23,470 nt of DNA from CAZAKZ01 sp964485695 (GTDB lineage: Bacteria; Planctomycetota; JAFGQW01): NCBI GenBank assembly GCA_964485695.1, contig CAZAKZ010000091.1, positions 1 through 23,470 on the forward strand. Direction: 5' to 3'. The notes under the pieces are model-generated. The model saw only the letters and a list, made by a program, of their open reading frames with translations. It had not been told where the DNA came from and did no database searches. A program made the position numbers and the translations under genes. Positions 14,704 to 23,144 of this stretch are shown one piece after another (position 1 is the first letter of the stretch; each line of letters begins with the position of its first letter).

Positions 14704-14737
14704 ACTCCCGTCGACCGCTGCTGCGGTCAACGGGAGT
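14704..14737. terminator. Bidirectional hairpin between POT and OPT genes
   Basis: ACTCCCGT plus GACCGC (14704-14718, one C/A mismatch at 14712/14729) pairs across the loop TGCT with GCGGTC plus ACGGGAGT (14723-14737), giving 14 pairs. CTTTCATT follows on the plus strand and TCTTTG on the minus strand. It lies 23 bases past the OPT stop codon. Confidence 0.65.
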
Positions 14738-14760
14738 CTTTCATTCACGGTGCCGAGCGG

Positions 14761-16779
14761 CTACGCCGCCTTCTTCAACGCCTTGAGCGAGCTCTGGATG
14801 ATGTAGTAGGCCAGGAAGAGGATGACCAGTCCTCCGAGCCACTTGTAGGCCGGCGCATCGGCGAACAGGGTGACGTTCGCGGACACGAGGATCGCCAGCA
14901 GGATTCCCATGAGGGCCTGACCGGCGACGAAGCCGGAGGCCACGAGGAGGCCCTTGTTGCTCACGTCCTCGAACTGCTTTTTGTCCTTGGCGCCCCTCTT
15001 CTTGGCCATGAGGGTGCCGATCCACTGGATCACGCCGCCGGCAAAGATGGCCATGATCGTGGGGAACGGCAGGTACATGCCCACCGCCACCAGCATCGGG
15101 CTGGCCACGCCGACGCAGATCAGGCCCACGGCGAGGAGCATGCCCATGAGGATCAGCGGCCACTCCACCGCCCCGGAGATGATCCCCTTGGCCGTCACTG
15201 CCATCAATCCGGCCTGGGGCGCCGGGAGCAGGTCACCGCCGATTCCCCCTTCGGTGGTCTCGTGGAGCAGCGTGATCACGCCCACGAGGACCAGCGCCGC
15301 CGCGATGACGCCCACGAAGCCGCCCACTTCCATGCGCCACGGGGTGCCGCCGAGGCTCCAGCCCACCTTCCAGTCCTGGGCCATGTCGCCGGCCACGCCG
15401 GCCACGCAGCACACCACGGTGGCCACGCCGAGGACGGCCAGGACGCCGGCCTTCATGGCCTCGCTCATGGTCACCCCGTCAGCGAGGTAACTGCCACCCA
15501 TGCCGAGGGCCACGAGGAGGCCGGCCGAGATGAGCAGGGTGGACAGGGTCAGGCCCGAGATCGGATTCGAGGAGGAGCCAATGATGGCGACCAGGAAACC
15601 GGCCACCGCGGCGAACAGGAAGGCCATGATCAGCATCACGATGGTCATGATCAGGGAGATGCCGACGCTCTGGCACAGCACCATGTAGAGCCCGAACATG
15701 GCCGCCGTCATCAGGAGGATGGCGAAGAAGACGCCCTTGATGTTGAGGTCCTTGTCGGTGCGTGGGATCTCGACGCCGGCGCCCGCCTGGCCTCCGCCGA
15801 GGGACTTGACCGACCGGCCGATGCCGGTGATCAGGTTATCGCGCATCTTGAACAGGGTGAAGAAGGCCCCGACGATCATGGCCCCGATGGCGATCATCTT
15901 GATGTTGCCGTTGTAGAGCGACTTCAGGCCCACGAAGTCTCCGGTTCCGGCCCAGAGGAGACTCCAGTCGCCCCGGGCCACGAGATCGCCCAGGACGCCG
16001 GCGAACCCGGCGTCTGAGGCGGACATCATGAACAGCAGGAGCGGCATCAGGAACATCCAGCCGAGCACACCGCCCGCGGCTATCATGGCGCCGTACTTGG
16101 GGCCGATGATGTAGCCCACGGCCAGGAACGCAGGTGACGGTTCCGGGGTGAAATAGGGGAATGCACCGCCCGACTCGCTGATCTGGAAGGCGCCTTTCTT
16201 GTGGCCGCCGATGAACGCCACGCCGTTGGGGTTGGTGAAGAACTCCAGGAGGCCGGCGACGCCCATGGCCGCGAACACCGATCCGGCTCCGGTCTGTCCA
16301 CCCTGGCCGGCCTTGACGATCTCGGTGCAGGCCGCGCTCTCGGGGAACGGCAGCGAGGCGTCCTCCATGAAGGTGCGCCGGAGCAGGATCATCAGCAACA
16401 CGCCGAGGATGCCTCCGACCAGGAGCAGGGCCGTGGCCAGGAACCAGTTGGGGCTGAACCAGCTGATGTCCTTCCAGGCGCCGATGATGACGAATGCCGG
16501 GATGGTGAAGATCGCGCCCGCGGCGAGGGCCTCGCCCACCGCGCCCGTGGTCCGGGCGATGTTCTCCTCGAGGATGTTGCCCCTGAACAGGCGCAGCACG
16601 GCCATGGAAATCACCGCCGCCGGGAAGGTGGCGGCCACGGTCATGCCGGCCTTGAGGCCGAGGTAGGTATTGGCCGCGCCGAGCACGACCGCCAGGATCG
16701 CGCCCAGTACGAGGGGCGGAATGGTAAGCTCCTTCATCTCCTCATCGGGGCTCACGTAGGGTTTGTATTCATCGGCCAT
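14761..16779 (-). CDS. OPT-family oligopeptide transporter
   Basis: This 672-residue, roughly 15-helix membrane protein is a bacterial OPT superfamily carrier (oligopeptide or metal-chelate uptake). Family marks are ELTIPPLVLGAILAVVLGAANTYLGLKAGMTVAATFPAAVISMAVL at the N-terminus, ENIARTTGAVGEALAAGAIFTIPAF, the LPFPESAACTEIVKAG segment and VGVASPMLVAVGMYLPFPTIMAIFAGGVIQWI near the end. A glycine-rich cytoplasmic stretch (GGGQAGAGVEIPRTDKD) divides the two halves. ATG 16779 is chosen because AGGAGGG (16786-16792) lies six bases upstream; the frame continues to 16824 without a better start. Stop TAG is at 14761-14763, followed by the bidirectional hairpin. The start lies about 100 bases downstream of the CoA-transferase gene's stop on the same strand, so co-transcription is possible. 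Substrates are probably peptides, in keeping with the convergent POT gene. Confidence 0.9.
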   Translation of the reverse strand: MADEYKPYVSPDEEMKELTIPPLVLGAILAVVLGAANTYLGLKAGMTVAATFPAAVISMAVLRLFRGNILEENIARTTGAVGEALAAGAIFTIPAFVIIGAWKDISWFSPNWFLATALLLVGGILGVLLMILLRRTFMEDASLPFPESAACTEIVKAGQGGQTGAGSVFAAMGVAGLLEFFTNPNGVAFIGGHKKGAFQISESGGAFPYFTPEPSPAFLAVGYIIGPKYGAMIAAGGVLGWMFLMPLLLFMMSASDAGFAGVLGDLVARGDWSLLWAGTGDFVGLKSLYNGNIKMIAIGAMIVGAFFTLFKMRDNLITGIGRSVKSLGGGQAGAGVEIPRTDKDLNIKGVFFAILLMTAAMFGLYMVLCQSVGISLIMTIVMLIMAFLFAAVAGFLVAIIGSSSNPISGLTLSTLLISAGLLVALGMGGSYLADGVTMSEAMKAGVLAVLGVATVVCCVAGVAGDMAQDWKVGWSLGGTPWRMEVGGFVGVIAAALVLVGVITLLHETTEGGIGGDLLPAPQAGLMAVTAKGIISGAVEWPLILMGMLLAVGLICVGVASPMLVAVGMYLPFPTIMAIFAGGVIQWIGTLMAKKRGAKDKKQFEDVSNKGLLVASGFVAGQALMGILLAILVSANVTLFADAPAYKWLGGLVILFLAYYIIQSSLKALKKAA

Positions 16780-16880
16780 GAACAGCCCTCCTGTGTCGAA
16801 TATAGCGGGTTGGATCGGTTCCACGAGGTGGGCCGAGCCTATCCACAGGCCGGTGCGATGTCCAGCCTAAACCCGGAATA

Positions 16881-18782
16881 TCAGCTGAAGTCCAGGTCGA
16901 AGTGATAGACGTCTCCGGCCAGGTGGCTGTGCACCTTGAAGTCGCTCTTGTTGAACACGGCCTGCATGGCCTTGTTCTCCCGGAGCACCTCGGCCGTGAA
17001 GCCGCTGATGCCGTTTCGCCGGGCCACGGTGGCGAGGGTCCGGAGCAGATAGGAGCCTATGCCCTTGGCCTGCCAGTCGTCCCGTACGATGAAGGCCACC
17101 TCGGCCCGGTTGGTGGCGGGATCGAGGAAGTAGCGGCCGACAGCGATGATGTCCTCGCCGTGGGCTTCGGGTACGGTGCCCACGATGGCCACGTCGTTCC
17201 GGTGGTCCACGAAGACGAAGTTCAGGAGCTGGGTCTGGGGCAGCCGCTTCAGGGCCTGCATGAACCGGTAGTAGATGGTCTCCTGGGACAGGGCGTAGAA
17301 CAGGTCCTTCATGCGCGGTTCATCGGTGGGGTGGGTGGGCCGGAAGTTGATCTGGGTTCCGTCCCGCAGCACGTAGACTGCGCGCATGTCCTCGGACCCG
17401 ACCATGGCCATGCGGCCCTCGACTTCGGCCATCTCGGGCCGGACGTATCGGGCCTCCACGGCCTCTTTCAGGAGCTGCTCCCGGTAGTCGGGGTGCGCGA
17501 TGCTGATCAGCGCCAGGGCCCGGTCCTGGACCCGCTTTCCGTGCAGGTAGGCCACGCCGTACTCGGTGACCACGTAGTGGACGTCGCCGCGGGTGGTGAC
17601 CACGCCGGCGCCGGGATTGAGGAGAGAGACGATGCGCGACACCGTGCCCCCCCGGGCCGTGGACGGCAGGGCGATGATGGCCTTGCCGTCGTCGGCCCGG
17701 GCCGCGCCGCGGTTGAAGTCCACCTGGCCCCCGATGCCGGAGAAGAACCTGGAGCCGATGGAATCGGAGCACACCTGTCCGGTGAGGTCCACCTCAAGCG
17801 CCACGTTGATGGCCACCATGCGGTGGTGCTGTCCGATGATGAAGGGATCGTTGACGTACTCCGTGGGATGAAAGGCGAAGGCCGGGTTGCCGTCGATGTA
17901 GTCGTAGAGCTTTCGCGTGCCCATGCAGAAGCTGGCCACGATCTTGCCGCGGTCCTTGTGTTTCCGGTTGCCGTTGATGACCCCGGCCTCGACCAGGTCC
18001 ACGATGGGGTCGGAGAGCATCTCGGTATGGATGCCGAGGTCCTTCTTCTCCTGCAGAAACTCCAGTACTGCGTGGGGGATGCGGCCGATGCCCAGCTCCA
18101 TGGTGGCTCCGTTCTCCACCAGGGCGGCCACGTGCAGGCCGATCCGCCGGGTCATCTCGTCCGGTTCCACGGGCGGGTCCTCGATGAGCTCCTCGTCCAC
18201 GGGTACCAGGATGTCGAGGTCGTTGACGTTGACGAGGCTGTCGCCCAGGATCCACGGCATGTGAGGATTCACCTGGGCGATGACCAGGGAGGCGTTCTCG
18301 GCGGCGCTCTTGACGATGTCCACGGAGATGCCGAGGTTGCAGTATCCGCGCTCGTCGGGGGGCGTGACCTGGATCATGGCCACGTCCAGGGGCAGCCGGC
18401 CGGACCTGAAGAGCCTGGGGATGTCCGACAGGAAGATGGGGGTGTAATCACCCAGGCCCTGCTGGATCATGTCGCGGACCTTCTCGGTGATGAAGAGGCT
18501 GTTGACGCGGATGTTCTGGGCGAACTCGGGCCGGGCGTAGGGTGATTCACCCATGGAGAGGAGGTTCACGATCTCGATATCGCTGAGCTCCCCGGACCGG
18601 TCGGCCAGGGCCCGCACCAGGGCCTGGGGCTGGGCGCAGGCGGAACCCACGAAGACGCGCTGGCCGGGGCGGATCTCGTTGACGGCCTGGGCGGCGGTGC
18701 GGATCATGGCACCGTACTTCTCCTGCCAGTTCGGGTCCCGGGGTGGTATTTTCCGATCTCTCGTGGCTTTCCTGTCGCTCAT
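16881..18782 (-). CDS. Acetyl-CoA hydrolase/CoA-transferase fused to a GNAT acetyltransferase
   Basis: Residues about 20-470 form a class I CoA-transferase of the acetyl-CoA hydrolase/4-hydroxybutyrate CoA-transferase type. The region GATMELGIGRIPHAVLEFL leads to the catalytic glutamate Glu254 in LGIHTEMLSD. GSRFFSGIGGQVDFNRGA and GVVTTRGDVHYVVTEYGVAYLHGK follow in the expected order. Residues about 478-633 form a GNAT domain with acetyl-CoA loop QAKGIG (571-576) and FTAEVLRENKAMQAVFNKSDF. The enzyme would move CoA between acyl groups or release it; the GNAT may acetylate a protein lysine, as Pat-type enzymes do, but this is inference. The fusion is a known bacterial architecture. Start ATG 18780-18782 overlaps the stop of the acyl-CoA synthetase gene (TGA 18779-18781), so the pair is translationally coupled and probably works on the same CoA esters. 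Confidence 0.9.
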   Translation of the reverse strand: MSDRKATRDRKIPPRDPNWQEKYGAMIRTAAQAVNEIRPGQRVFVGSACAQPQALVRALADRSGELSDIEIVNLLSMGESPYARPEFAQNIRVNSLFITEKVRDMIQQGLGDYTPIFLSDIPRLFRSGRLPLDVAMIQVTPPDERGYCNLGISVDIVKSAAENASLVIAQVNPHMPWILGDSLVNVNDLDILVPVDEELIEDPPVEPDEMTRRIGLHVAALVENGATMELGIGRIPHAVLEFLQEKKDLGIHTEMLSDPIVDLVEAGVINGNRKHKDRGKIVASFCMGTRKLYDYIDGNPAFAFHPTEYVNDPFIIGQHHRMVAINVALEVDLTGQVCSDSIGSRFFSGIGGQVDFNRGAARADDGKAIIALPSTARGGTVSRIVSLLNPGAGVVTTRGDVHYVVTEYGVAYLHGKRVQDRALALISIAHPDYREQLLKEAVEARYVRPEMAEVEGRMAMVGSEDMRAVYVLRDGTQINFRPTHPTDEPRMKDLFYALSQETIYYRFMQALKRLPQTQLLNFVFVDHRNDVAIVGTVPEAHGEDIIAVGRYFLDPATNRAEVAFIVRDDWQAKGIGSYLLRTLATVARRNGISGFTAEVLRENKAMQAVFNKSDFKVHSHLAGDVYHFDLDFS

Positions 18783-20884
18783 GCCTCGGCCTCTCCCTTC
18801 TCCAGGGTGATGCGTGCGTCGGCGACCATGGGATCGGTCCCCATCTCACCGACGATGAAGGGATTGATGTCCAGCTCGGCGATCTCGGGGAAGTCCGTGG
18901 CCAGCTGGCTGATGCGCTGCAGGCCGCTGGCCACGGCCTCGAGGTCCACCCTGGCCTGTCCGCGCGCGCCCTTCAGAAGCGCGTACGACCGCGTGCCCAT
19001 GAGCATCTGCATGGCCTCCTTGGCGGTGATGGGAGCGAGGTAGAAGGTGACGTCCTTCATGACCTCCACGAAGATGCCTCCCAGACCGAACATGAGCATG
19101 GGACCGAACTGGGGATCCCGGGTCATGCCGATGATCACCTCCCGGCCCCGAGGGCACATCTTCTCCACGTAGGCCCCTTCGATGCGGGCCTCGGGCAGGC
19201 GCTGCCGGATGCGCAGCATCATCAGGTCGTAGGCGTCCCGGACCTGGCCGGGGCTCGAGAGGTTCAGCTTGACGCCGCCCATGTCCGACTTGTGCACCAC
19301 GTCTCGGGAGGCGATCTTCATGGCCACGGGGTATCCGATGTGGTCGGTGATGTCGACAGCCTGGTCGGCCGAGGTGGCGAGGCTGCCCGGAGGGACGCTG
19401 AAGTCGTAGGCCCGCAGGACGTCCTTGGCCGCCGCCTCGCCCACCTGTCGCTGGCCCGTGCGCCGGTAGCGGCGCAGGAGACGCTCCACGCGCCGGCGGT
19501 TCACCGGGAACCGGGTCACTACCCGGGGCGGTCGCTTCCGCCACTCCGCATAGGTGCACATGGCCACGAGCGCGGCGGCTGCGCGTTCGGGGGACGAGTA
19601 GTCCGGGAGTCTCGCCTCCCGGGCGGCCCGGCGCGCCTTCTCCGCGTCGTGGCCTCCCATGAACACCGCCAGGATCGGTTTGTCCCCGCGCATCCGGGCG
19701 GCCAGGACCCGGGCGATGTCATCGGGCGGCGTGATGGCCTGGGGCACCATGATGGCGAGGATGGCGTCGATGCCGTCGTCGTCCTGGGCCGCGTCCACGG
19801 CCAGGCCGTAGCGCTCGGTGTCGGCGTCGCCCAGCACGTCGATGGGATTCAACACGCTGGCCGCGGCCGGGAGCTTTTCCTTCAGGGCGGCGGTGATGTC
19901 GGGATCGAGGCCCGCCACCACCATGTCGAGGTTTTCCACGGCGTCGGCGGCCATGATGCCGGGGCCACCGGCGTTGGTGATGATGGCCACGCGCCTGCCC
20001 CGGGGCCGGGGCTGCATGTCCAGAGCCGTGGCGATGTCGAAGAGCTCCTCGTAGGTCTCGGCCCGGATGATACCGGCGCGCTTGAAGGCCGCGCCGTACG
20101 CGATGTCCGCGCCCGCAAGGCTGCCCGTGTGGGACGAGGCCGCCTTCTTTCCGGCCTGGGTTGTCCCCACCTTCAGCAGCACCACCGGTTTCACCGCGGC
20201 CACGGCCTCGGCGGCCTTGATGAACTCGTCCCCGTGGGTGATGTCCTCCAGGTAGCCGACGATGACGCGGGTCTGCTCGTCTCCCGCCAGCCCGGACAGG
20301 ATGTCGGTCTCGTCCAGGTCGGCCTTGTTGCCGATGCTGAGCATGGAGGAGAGCCCCATGTTCCGCCCCACGGCGAGGTCGATGATGGCCGTGAGCAGGG
20401 CTCCGGACTGAGAGAGGATGGAGATGCCGCCCGGCGGCGGCAGCTGGGTGGCGAAGGAAGCGTTCATCTTGTGGTGGGTGTTGAGAATGCCGAGGCAATT
20501 GGGCCCGACCAGACGGATGCCCTTGGAGCGTGCGAAACGCACGAGGTCCCGCTCCAGCTCGGCCCCTTCTGGCCCCACTTCCTTGAAGCCGGCCGTGATG
20601 ATCACCGCTGCCCGGGCCCCGGCGTCGGCGGCGCTTCCCACGGCGTCCTTGACCCGGGCGGTGGGCACGACGATGACGGCCAGATCGATTTCCCCGTCGT
20701 GTTCCCGGAGATCGTGGCAGCAGGGGATGCCCATGACCTCCTCGCTGCGGGGATTCACCGGCACCAGGCGCCCTTCGAAGCCGCCCTTCAGCAGGTTGTC
20801 CATGACCGCATGGCCGACCTTGCCCGGCTTGTCGGAGGCGCCGATGACCGCTATGGTTCCGGGTCTTAAGAATGTCTGGATCAT
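18779..20884 (-). CDS. ADP-forming acyl-CoA (acetyl-CoA) synthetase, fused alpha and beta domains
   Basis: This 701-residue protein is an NDP-forming acyl-CoA synthetase. It opens with a CoA-binding Rossmann domain (FLRPGTIAVIGASDKPGKVGHAVMDNLLKGG). Ligase domains follow, with the phosphohistidine motif ASSHTGSLAG (His252). An ATP-grasp domain occupies about residues 470-701 (GYPVAMKIASRDVVHKSDMGGVKLNL, PQFGPMLMFGLGGIFVEVMKDV, ELDINPFIV). The enzyme interconverts acyl-CoA, ADP and phosphate with acid, CoA and ATP, and typically makes ATP from acyl-CoA in fermentation of amino acids or sugars. His252 is present, unlike in Pat-type proteins where this domain is regulatory (from memory), so activity is likely. 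ATG 20884 begins at the conserved MIQTFLRP; the frame runs on to 21214 into the neighbouring gene without family character. It overlaps the CoA-transferase gene by four bases. Confidence 0.9.
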   Translation of the reverse strand: MIQTFLRPGTIAVIGASDKPGKVGHAVMDNLLKGGFEGRLVPVNPRSEEVMGIPCCHDLREHDGEIDLAVIVVPTARVKDAVGSAADAGARAAVIITAGFKEVGPEGAELERDLVRFARSKGIRLVGPNCLGILNTHHKMNASFATQLPPPGGISILSQSGALLTAIIDLAVGRNMGLSSMLSIGNKADLDETDILSGLAGDEQTRVIVGYLEDITHGDEFIKAAEAVAAVKPVVLLKVGTTQAGKKAASSHTGSLAGADIAYGAAFKRAGIIRAETYEELFDIATALDMQPRPRGRRVAIITNAGGPGIMAADAVENLDMVVAGLDPDITAALKEKLPAAASVLNPIDVLGDADTERYGLAVDAAQDDDGIDAILAIMVPQAITPPDDIARVLAARMRGDKPILAVFMGGHDAEKARRAAREARLPDYSSPERAAAALVAMCTYAEWRKRPPRVVTRFPVNRRRVERLLRRYRRTGQRQVGEAAAKDVLRAYDFSVPPGSLATSADQAVDITDHIGYPVAMKIASRDVVHKSDMGGVKLNLSSPGQVRDAYDLMMLRIRQRLPEARIEGAYVEKMCPRGREVIIGMTRDPQFGPMLMFGLGGIFVEVMKDVTFYLAPITAKEAMQMLMGTRSYALLKGARGQARVDLEAVASGLQRISQLATDFPEIAELDINPFIVGEMGTDPMVADARITLEKGEAEA

Positions 20885-20990
20885 GTCTGGAACACTCTTG
20901 ATGGAGCGTGAAAAAATATCTTCCTGTACGGATCCAGATGACACATGCGGGATCGAAATGCCAGACCGTTTCAGGGGTTTTCGCGGTCTA

Positions 20991-23144
20991 TCAGTCCCTC
21001 GGCGCCGACACCGGGACGATGGGGCTCCTGGCCACCAGGCCCATGGGGGATTCGAGGTTGGTGAGGAGGTCCACCTGGAGGAACACGTCCCGGTTCGGGA
21101 GCAGGCCGAGGGACCGGAGTTCCCCGGAGGAGAAGTGCCTCTCCAGGATCCGCGTCCCGTCCTCGCCCCGGGCGAGGGCGTCCCCCCGCACCGTGAATTG
21201 ACCCGCCCTTGCACGGTTCTCGAAGAAGGTGATCCGGACCCATGGGATATCGGATCCGGGGTAGAGTATTCGTATCTGGAGCCGGAAGCCCTCGGGTGCG
21301 CCGGCCTCCTGCACCCGGGTGATGGAACCGGACACCGCCACTTCCGGTAGCTTCCGGAACACCGAGACGGCTGAGACGTCCTGTTCCCCGACGCCTTCGA
21401 GGACGACCACGATCTCGTCGATCCGTCCCAGCCGGTTCCACCCTTTCAGGAGCTCGAGCGGAATCCGTATCCCTATTTCACCGCCTTCGAGGCTCATGCT
21501 TCTGGCCTTCAGGCGATGGGGCTTTCCCCTCGCGTGTGGACCCCGGACCGAGAGTAAGACGGGAATCGCCCCGCGGTCCCGGCGCAGGCGGATCTCGATG
21601 CCGGCAAGCCCCAGGCAGGATATACCCAGGGCGGGGGAACGGAGAACCACGCCTCGTTTCAGGCTGGAGGGCGCCCACGCCTGCACGGCGTCTCCCTGCC
21701 ACGACTTCCAGACCTTGGACTCGAACGGCGGCAGGGGGGCGTGGCGCATGCCCTCGACCGGAGACCACGAGATCACCCGTACGGGCGGTGGTTTTCCCGT
21801 GCCCTCGAACGGGGTGTTGATGATCTCCCTGGCCAGTGCCGTGGCCGCCGGGATCAGCACCCGGGATCGTCGGGTATACGGCGGCTGGAGGATATACTGC
21901 ACACCCTGGTTCAATACCGGTACTCGGTCCAGGTATCTCGGCGGATCCAGGAGCAGGAACACCTCGTCCGGGGGGGAAGTGCGGTGGAGATCTTGAATCG
22001 CTCCGACGACCTGCATCGAGGTCTCTCCGGCCGTCTTCCACTTGTGGATGCGGGCGAGGGAGTCGGGTACCATTCCGGCCGCGAAGAGAACGAGGATCAC
22101 CGCGGTGAGGAAACGAGAACCGGTAGGGGGCCGGGTGGCCAGGTGTCCCAGGAGAGCGGAGAACAGGATCACGGCGATGAAGATGAGCCGGGAAGCCGTG
22201 GGCGTCGAGACGTCGAAGGGCGCGCCGGGAATCGAGGACACGAGCACCAGAGCCAGGAGGCCGAGGGTCTGCCGGGTCCTGAACCGCCGGAGCCCCGTCA
22301 GGCACAGGAGTCCCAGTCCGACCGCGGTGGGGATGGCACACGCCACGGCCAGGCCCGGGGAGGCGTCCTGTTGCGGGAGCGCGAGGTGGGACAGGAGTAC
22401 GAGGTATCGCCATCCGAACTCGATCACGCCGGAGTGGGTGAGGAAATCCGTGTGCACGGCGGGCATGGTCAGACCCAGGAGCGACCGAAGTCCGAGGTAC
22501 GCGAAGTCGAGCACCGCGAGCAGCCCGGCAGCCGCCAGGCCGCGCGCCCATCTTCCCTGGGCCGTGCACACCAGAAAGGCCAGGGCCGGCACGAGGATGC
22601 CGTCCTCCTTGGAGAGGAGCGCCAGGCAATGGACACCCAGGGCCAGGACCAGGTCCCGCCTCTTCCCCTCCTGGGCGAACCGGAGGATCAGGTAACAGGC
22701 CGTGACCACCAGGAGCCCGCACTGGATCGAGCCCCGGTTGCTGATCCAGGCCGCGGGCCCCACCGCCATGGGATTCAGGAGACAGAGGGCAAAGGCGAGG
22801 AGCCGGGCGCGGCCGGGATTCTCCGGGGTGAACCGGGCGGCGATGCACCCGGCCACAGCCGCGCAGGCGAGGAAGAAGACCAGATTCAGGACGTGGTAGG
22901 GAAGGGGGGTAGTACCCCACAGGGCCAGGTCCAGGCCCTGGGCAGCGCTGGTGAGCGGCCGGTAGTAGTGGGGGATACACTCCAGGTAGGGACCCGTGAA
23001 CTGGGAGAGAATTTTCTCGAGGGTCGTGACGGTCGGGAGTATCCCCCAGTCATCGGAGACGAAATGGCTGCCGACGTTCAGGAGGTAGATCCAGACGACT
23101 CCGACAGCGAGGATCAGAGCGAGGAGGAGATACAGTGCTTTCAA
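20991..23144 (-). CDS. GT-C-type multi-spanning glycosyltransferase with C-terminal beta-rich domain
   Basis: This roughly 717-residue protein starts with a membrane helix (LKALYLLLALILAVGVVWIYLL), directly followed by HFVSDDWG, the acidic pair at the first periplasmic loop that marks GT-C glycosyltransferases using polyprenyl-phosphate sugars. About ten more helices follow to the GSRFLTAVILVLFAAGMV segment, then a soluble region of about 330 residues with no recognised domain and beta-strand character (LSVRGPHARGKPHRLKARSM, VFLQVDLLTNLESPMGLVARSPIVPV). The acceptor could be a glycan, lipid or protein. The start is uncertain: TTG 23142-23144 begins at the helix, while TTG 23226-23228 adds 28 non-membrane residues, and neither has a good Shine-Dalgarno. 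It ends TGA 20991-20993, about 100 bases before the acyl-CoA synthetase gene on the same strand. Confidence 0.75.
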   Translation of the reverse strand: MKALYLLLALILAVGVVWIYLLNVGSHFVSDDWGILPTVTTLEKILSQFTGPYLECIPHYYRPLTSAAQGLDLALWGTTPLPYHVLNLVFFLACAAVAGCIAARFTPENPGRARLLAFALCLLNPMAVGPAAWISNRGSIQCGLLVVTACYLILRFAQEGKRRDLVLALGVHCLALLSKEDGILVPALAFLVCTAQGRWARGLAAAGLLAVLDFAYLGLRSLLGLTMPAVHTDFLTHSGVIEFGWRYLVLLSHLALPQQDASPGLAVACAIPTAVGLGLLCLTGLRRFRTRQTLGLLALVLVSSIPGAPFDVSTPTASRLIFIAVILFSALLGHLATRPPTGSRFLTAVILVLFAAGMVPDSLARIHKWKTAGETSMQVVGAIQDLHRTSPPDEVFLLLDPPRYLDRVPVLNQGVQYILQPPYTRRSRVLIPAATALAREIINTPFEGTGKPPPVRVISWSPVEGMRHAPLPPFESKVWKSWQGDAVQAWAPSSLKRGVVLRSPALGISCLGLAGIEIRLRRDRGAIPVLLSVRGPHARGKPHRLKARSMSLEGGEIGIRIPLELLKGWNRLGRIDEIVVVLEGVGEQDVSAVSVFRKLPEVAVSGSITRVQEAGAPEGFRLQIRILYPGSDIPWVRITFFENRARAGQFTVRGDALARGEDGTRILERHFSSGELRSLGLLPNRDVFLQVDLLTNLESPMGLVARSPIVPVSAPRD

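Noticed and set aside
16799..16804. TATATT on the minus strand before the OPT gene as a -10
   Set aside because: Transcription would begin at the Shine-Dalgarno itself (16786-16792), leaving no usable leader, and there is no -35.
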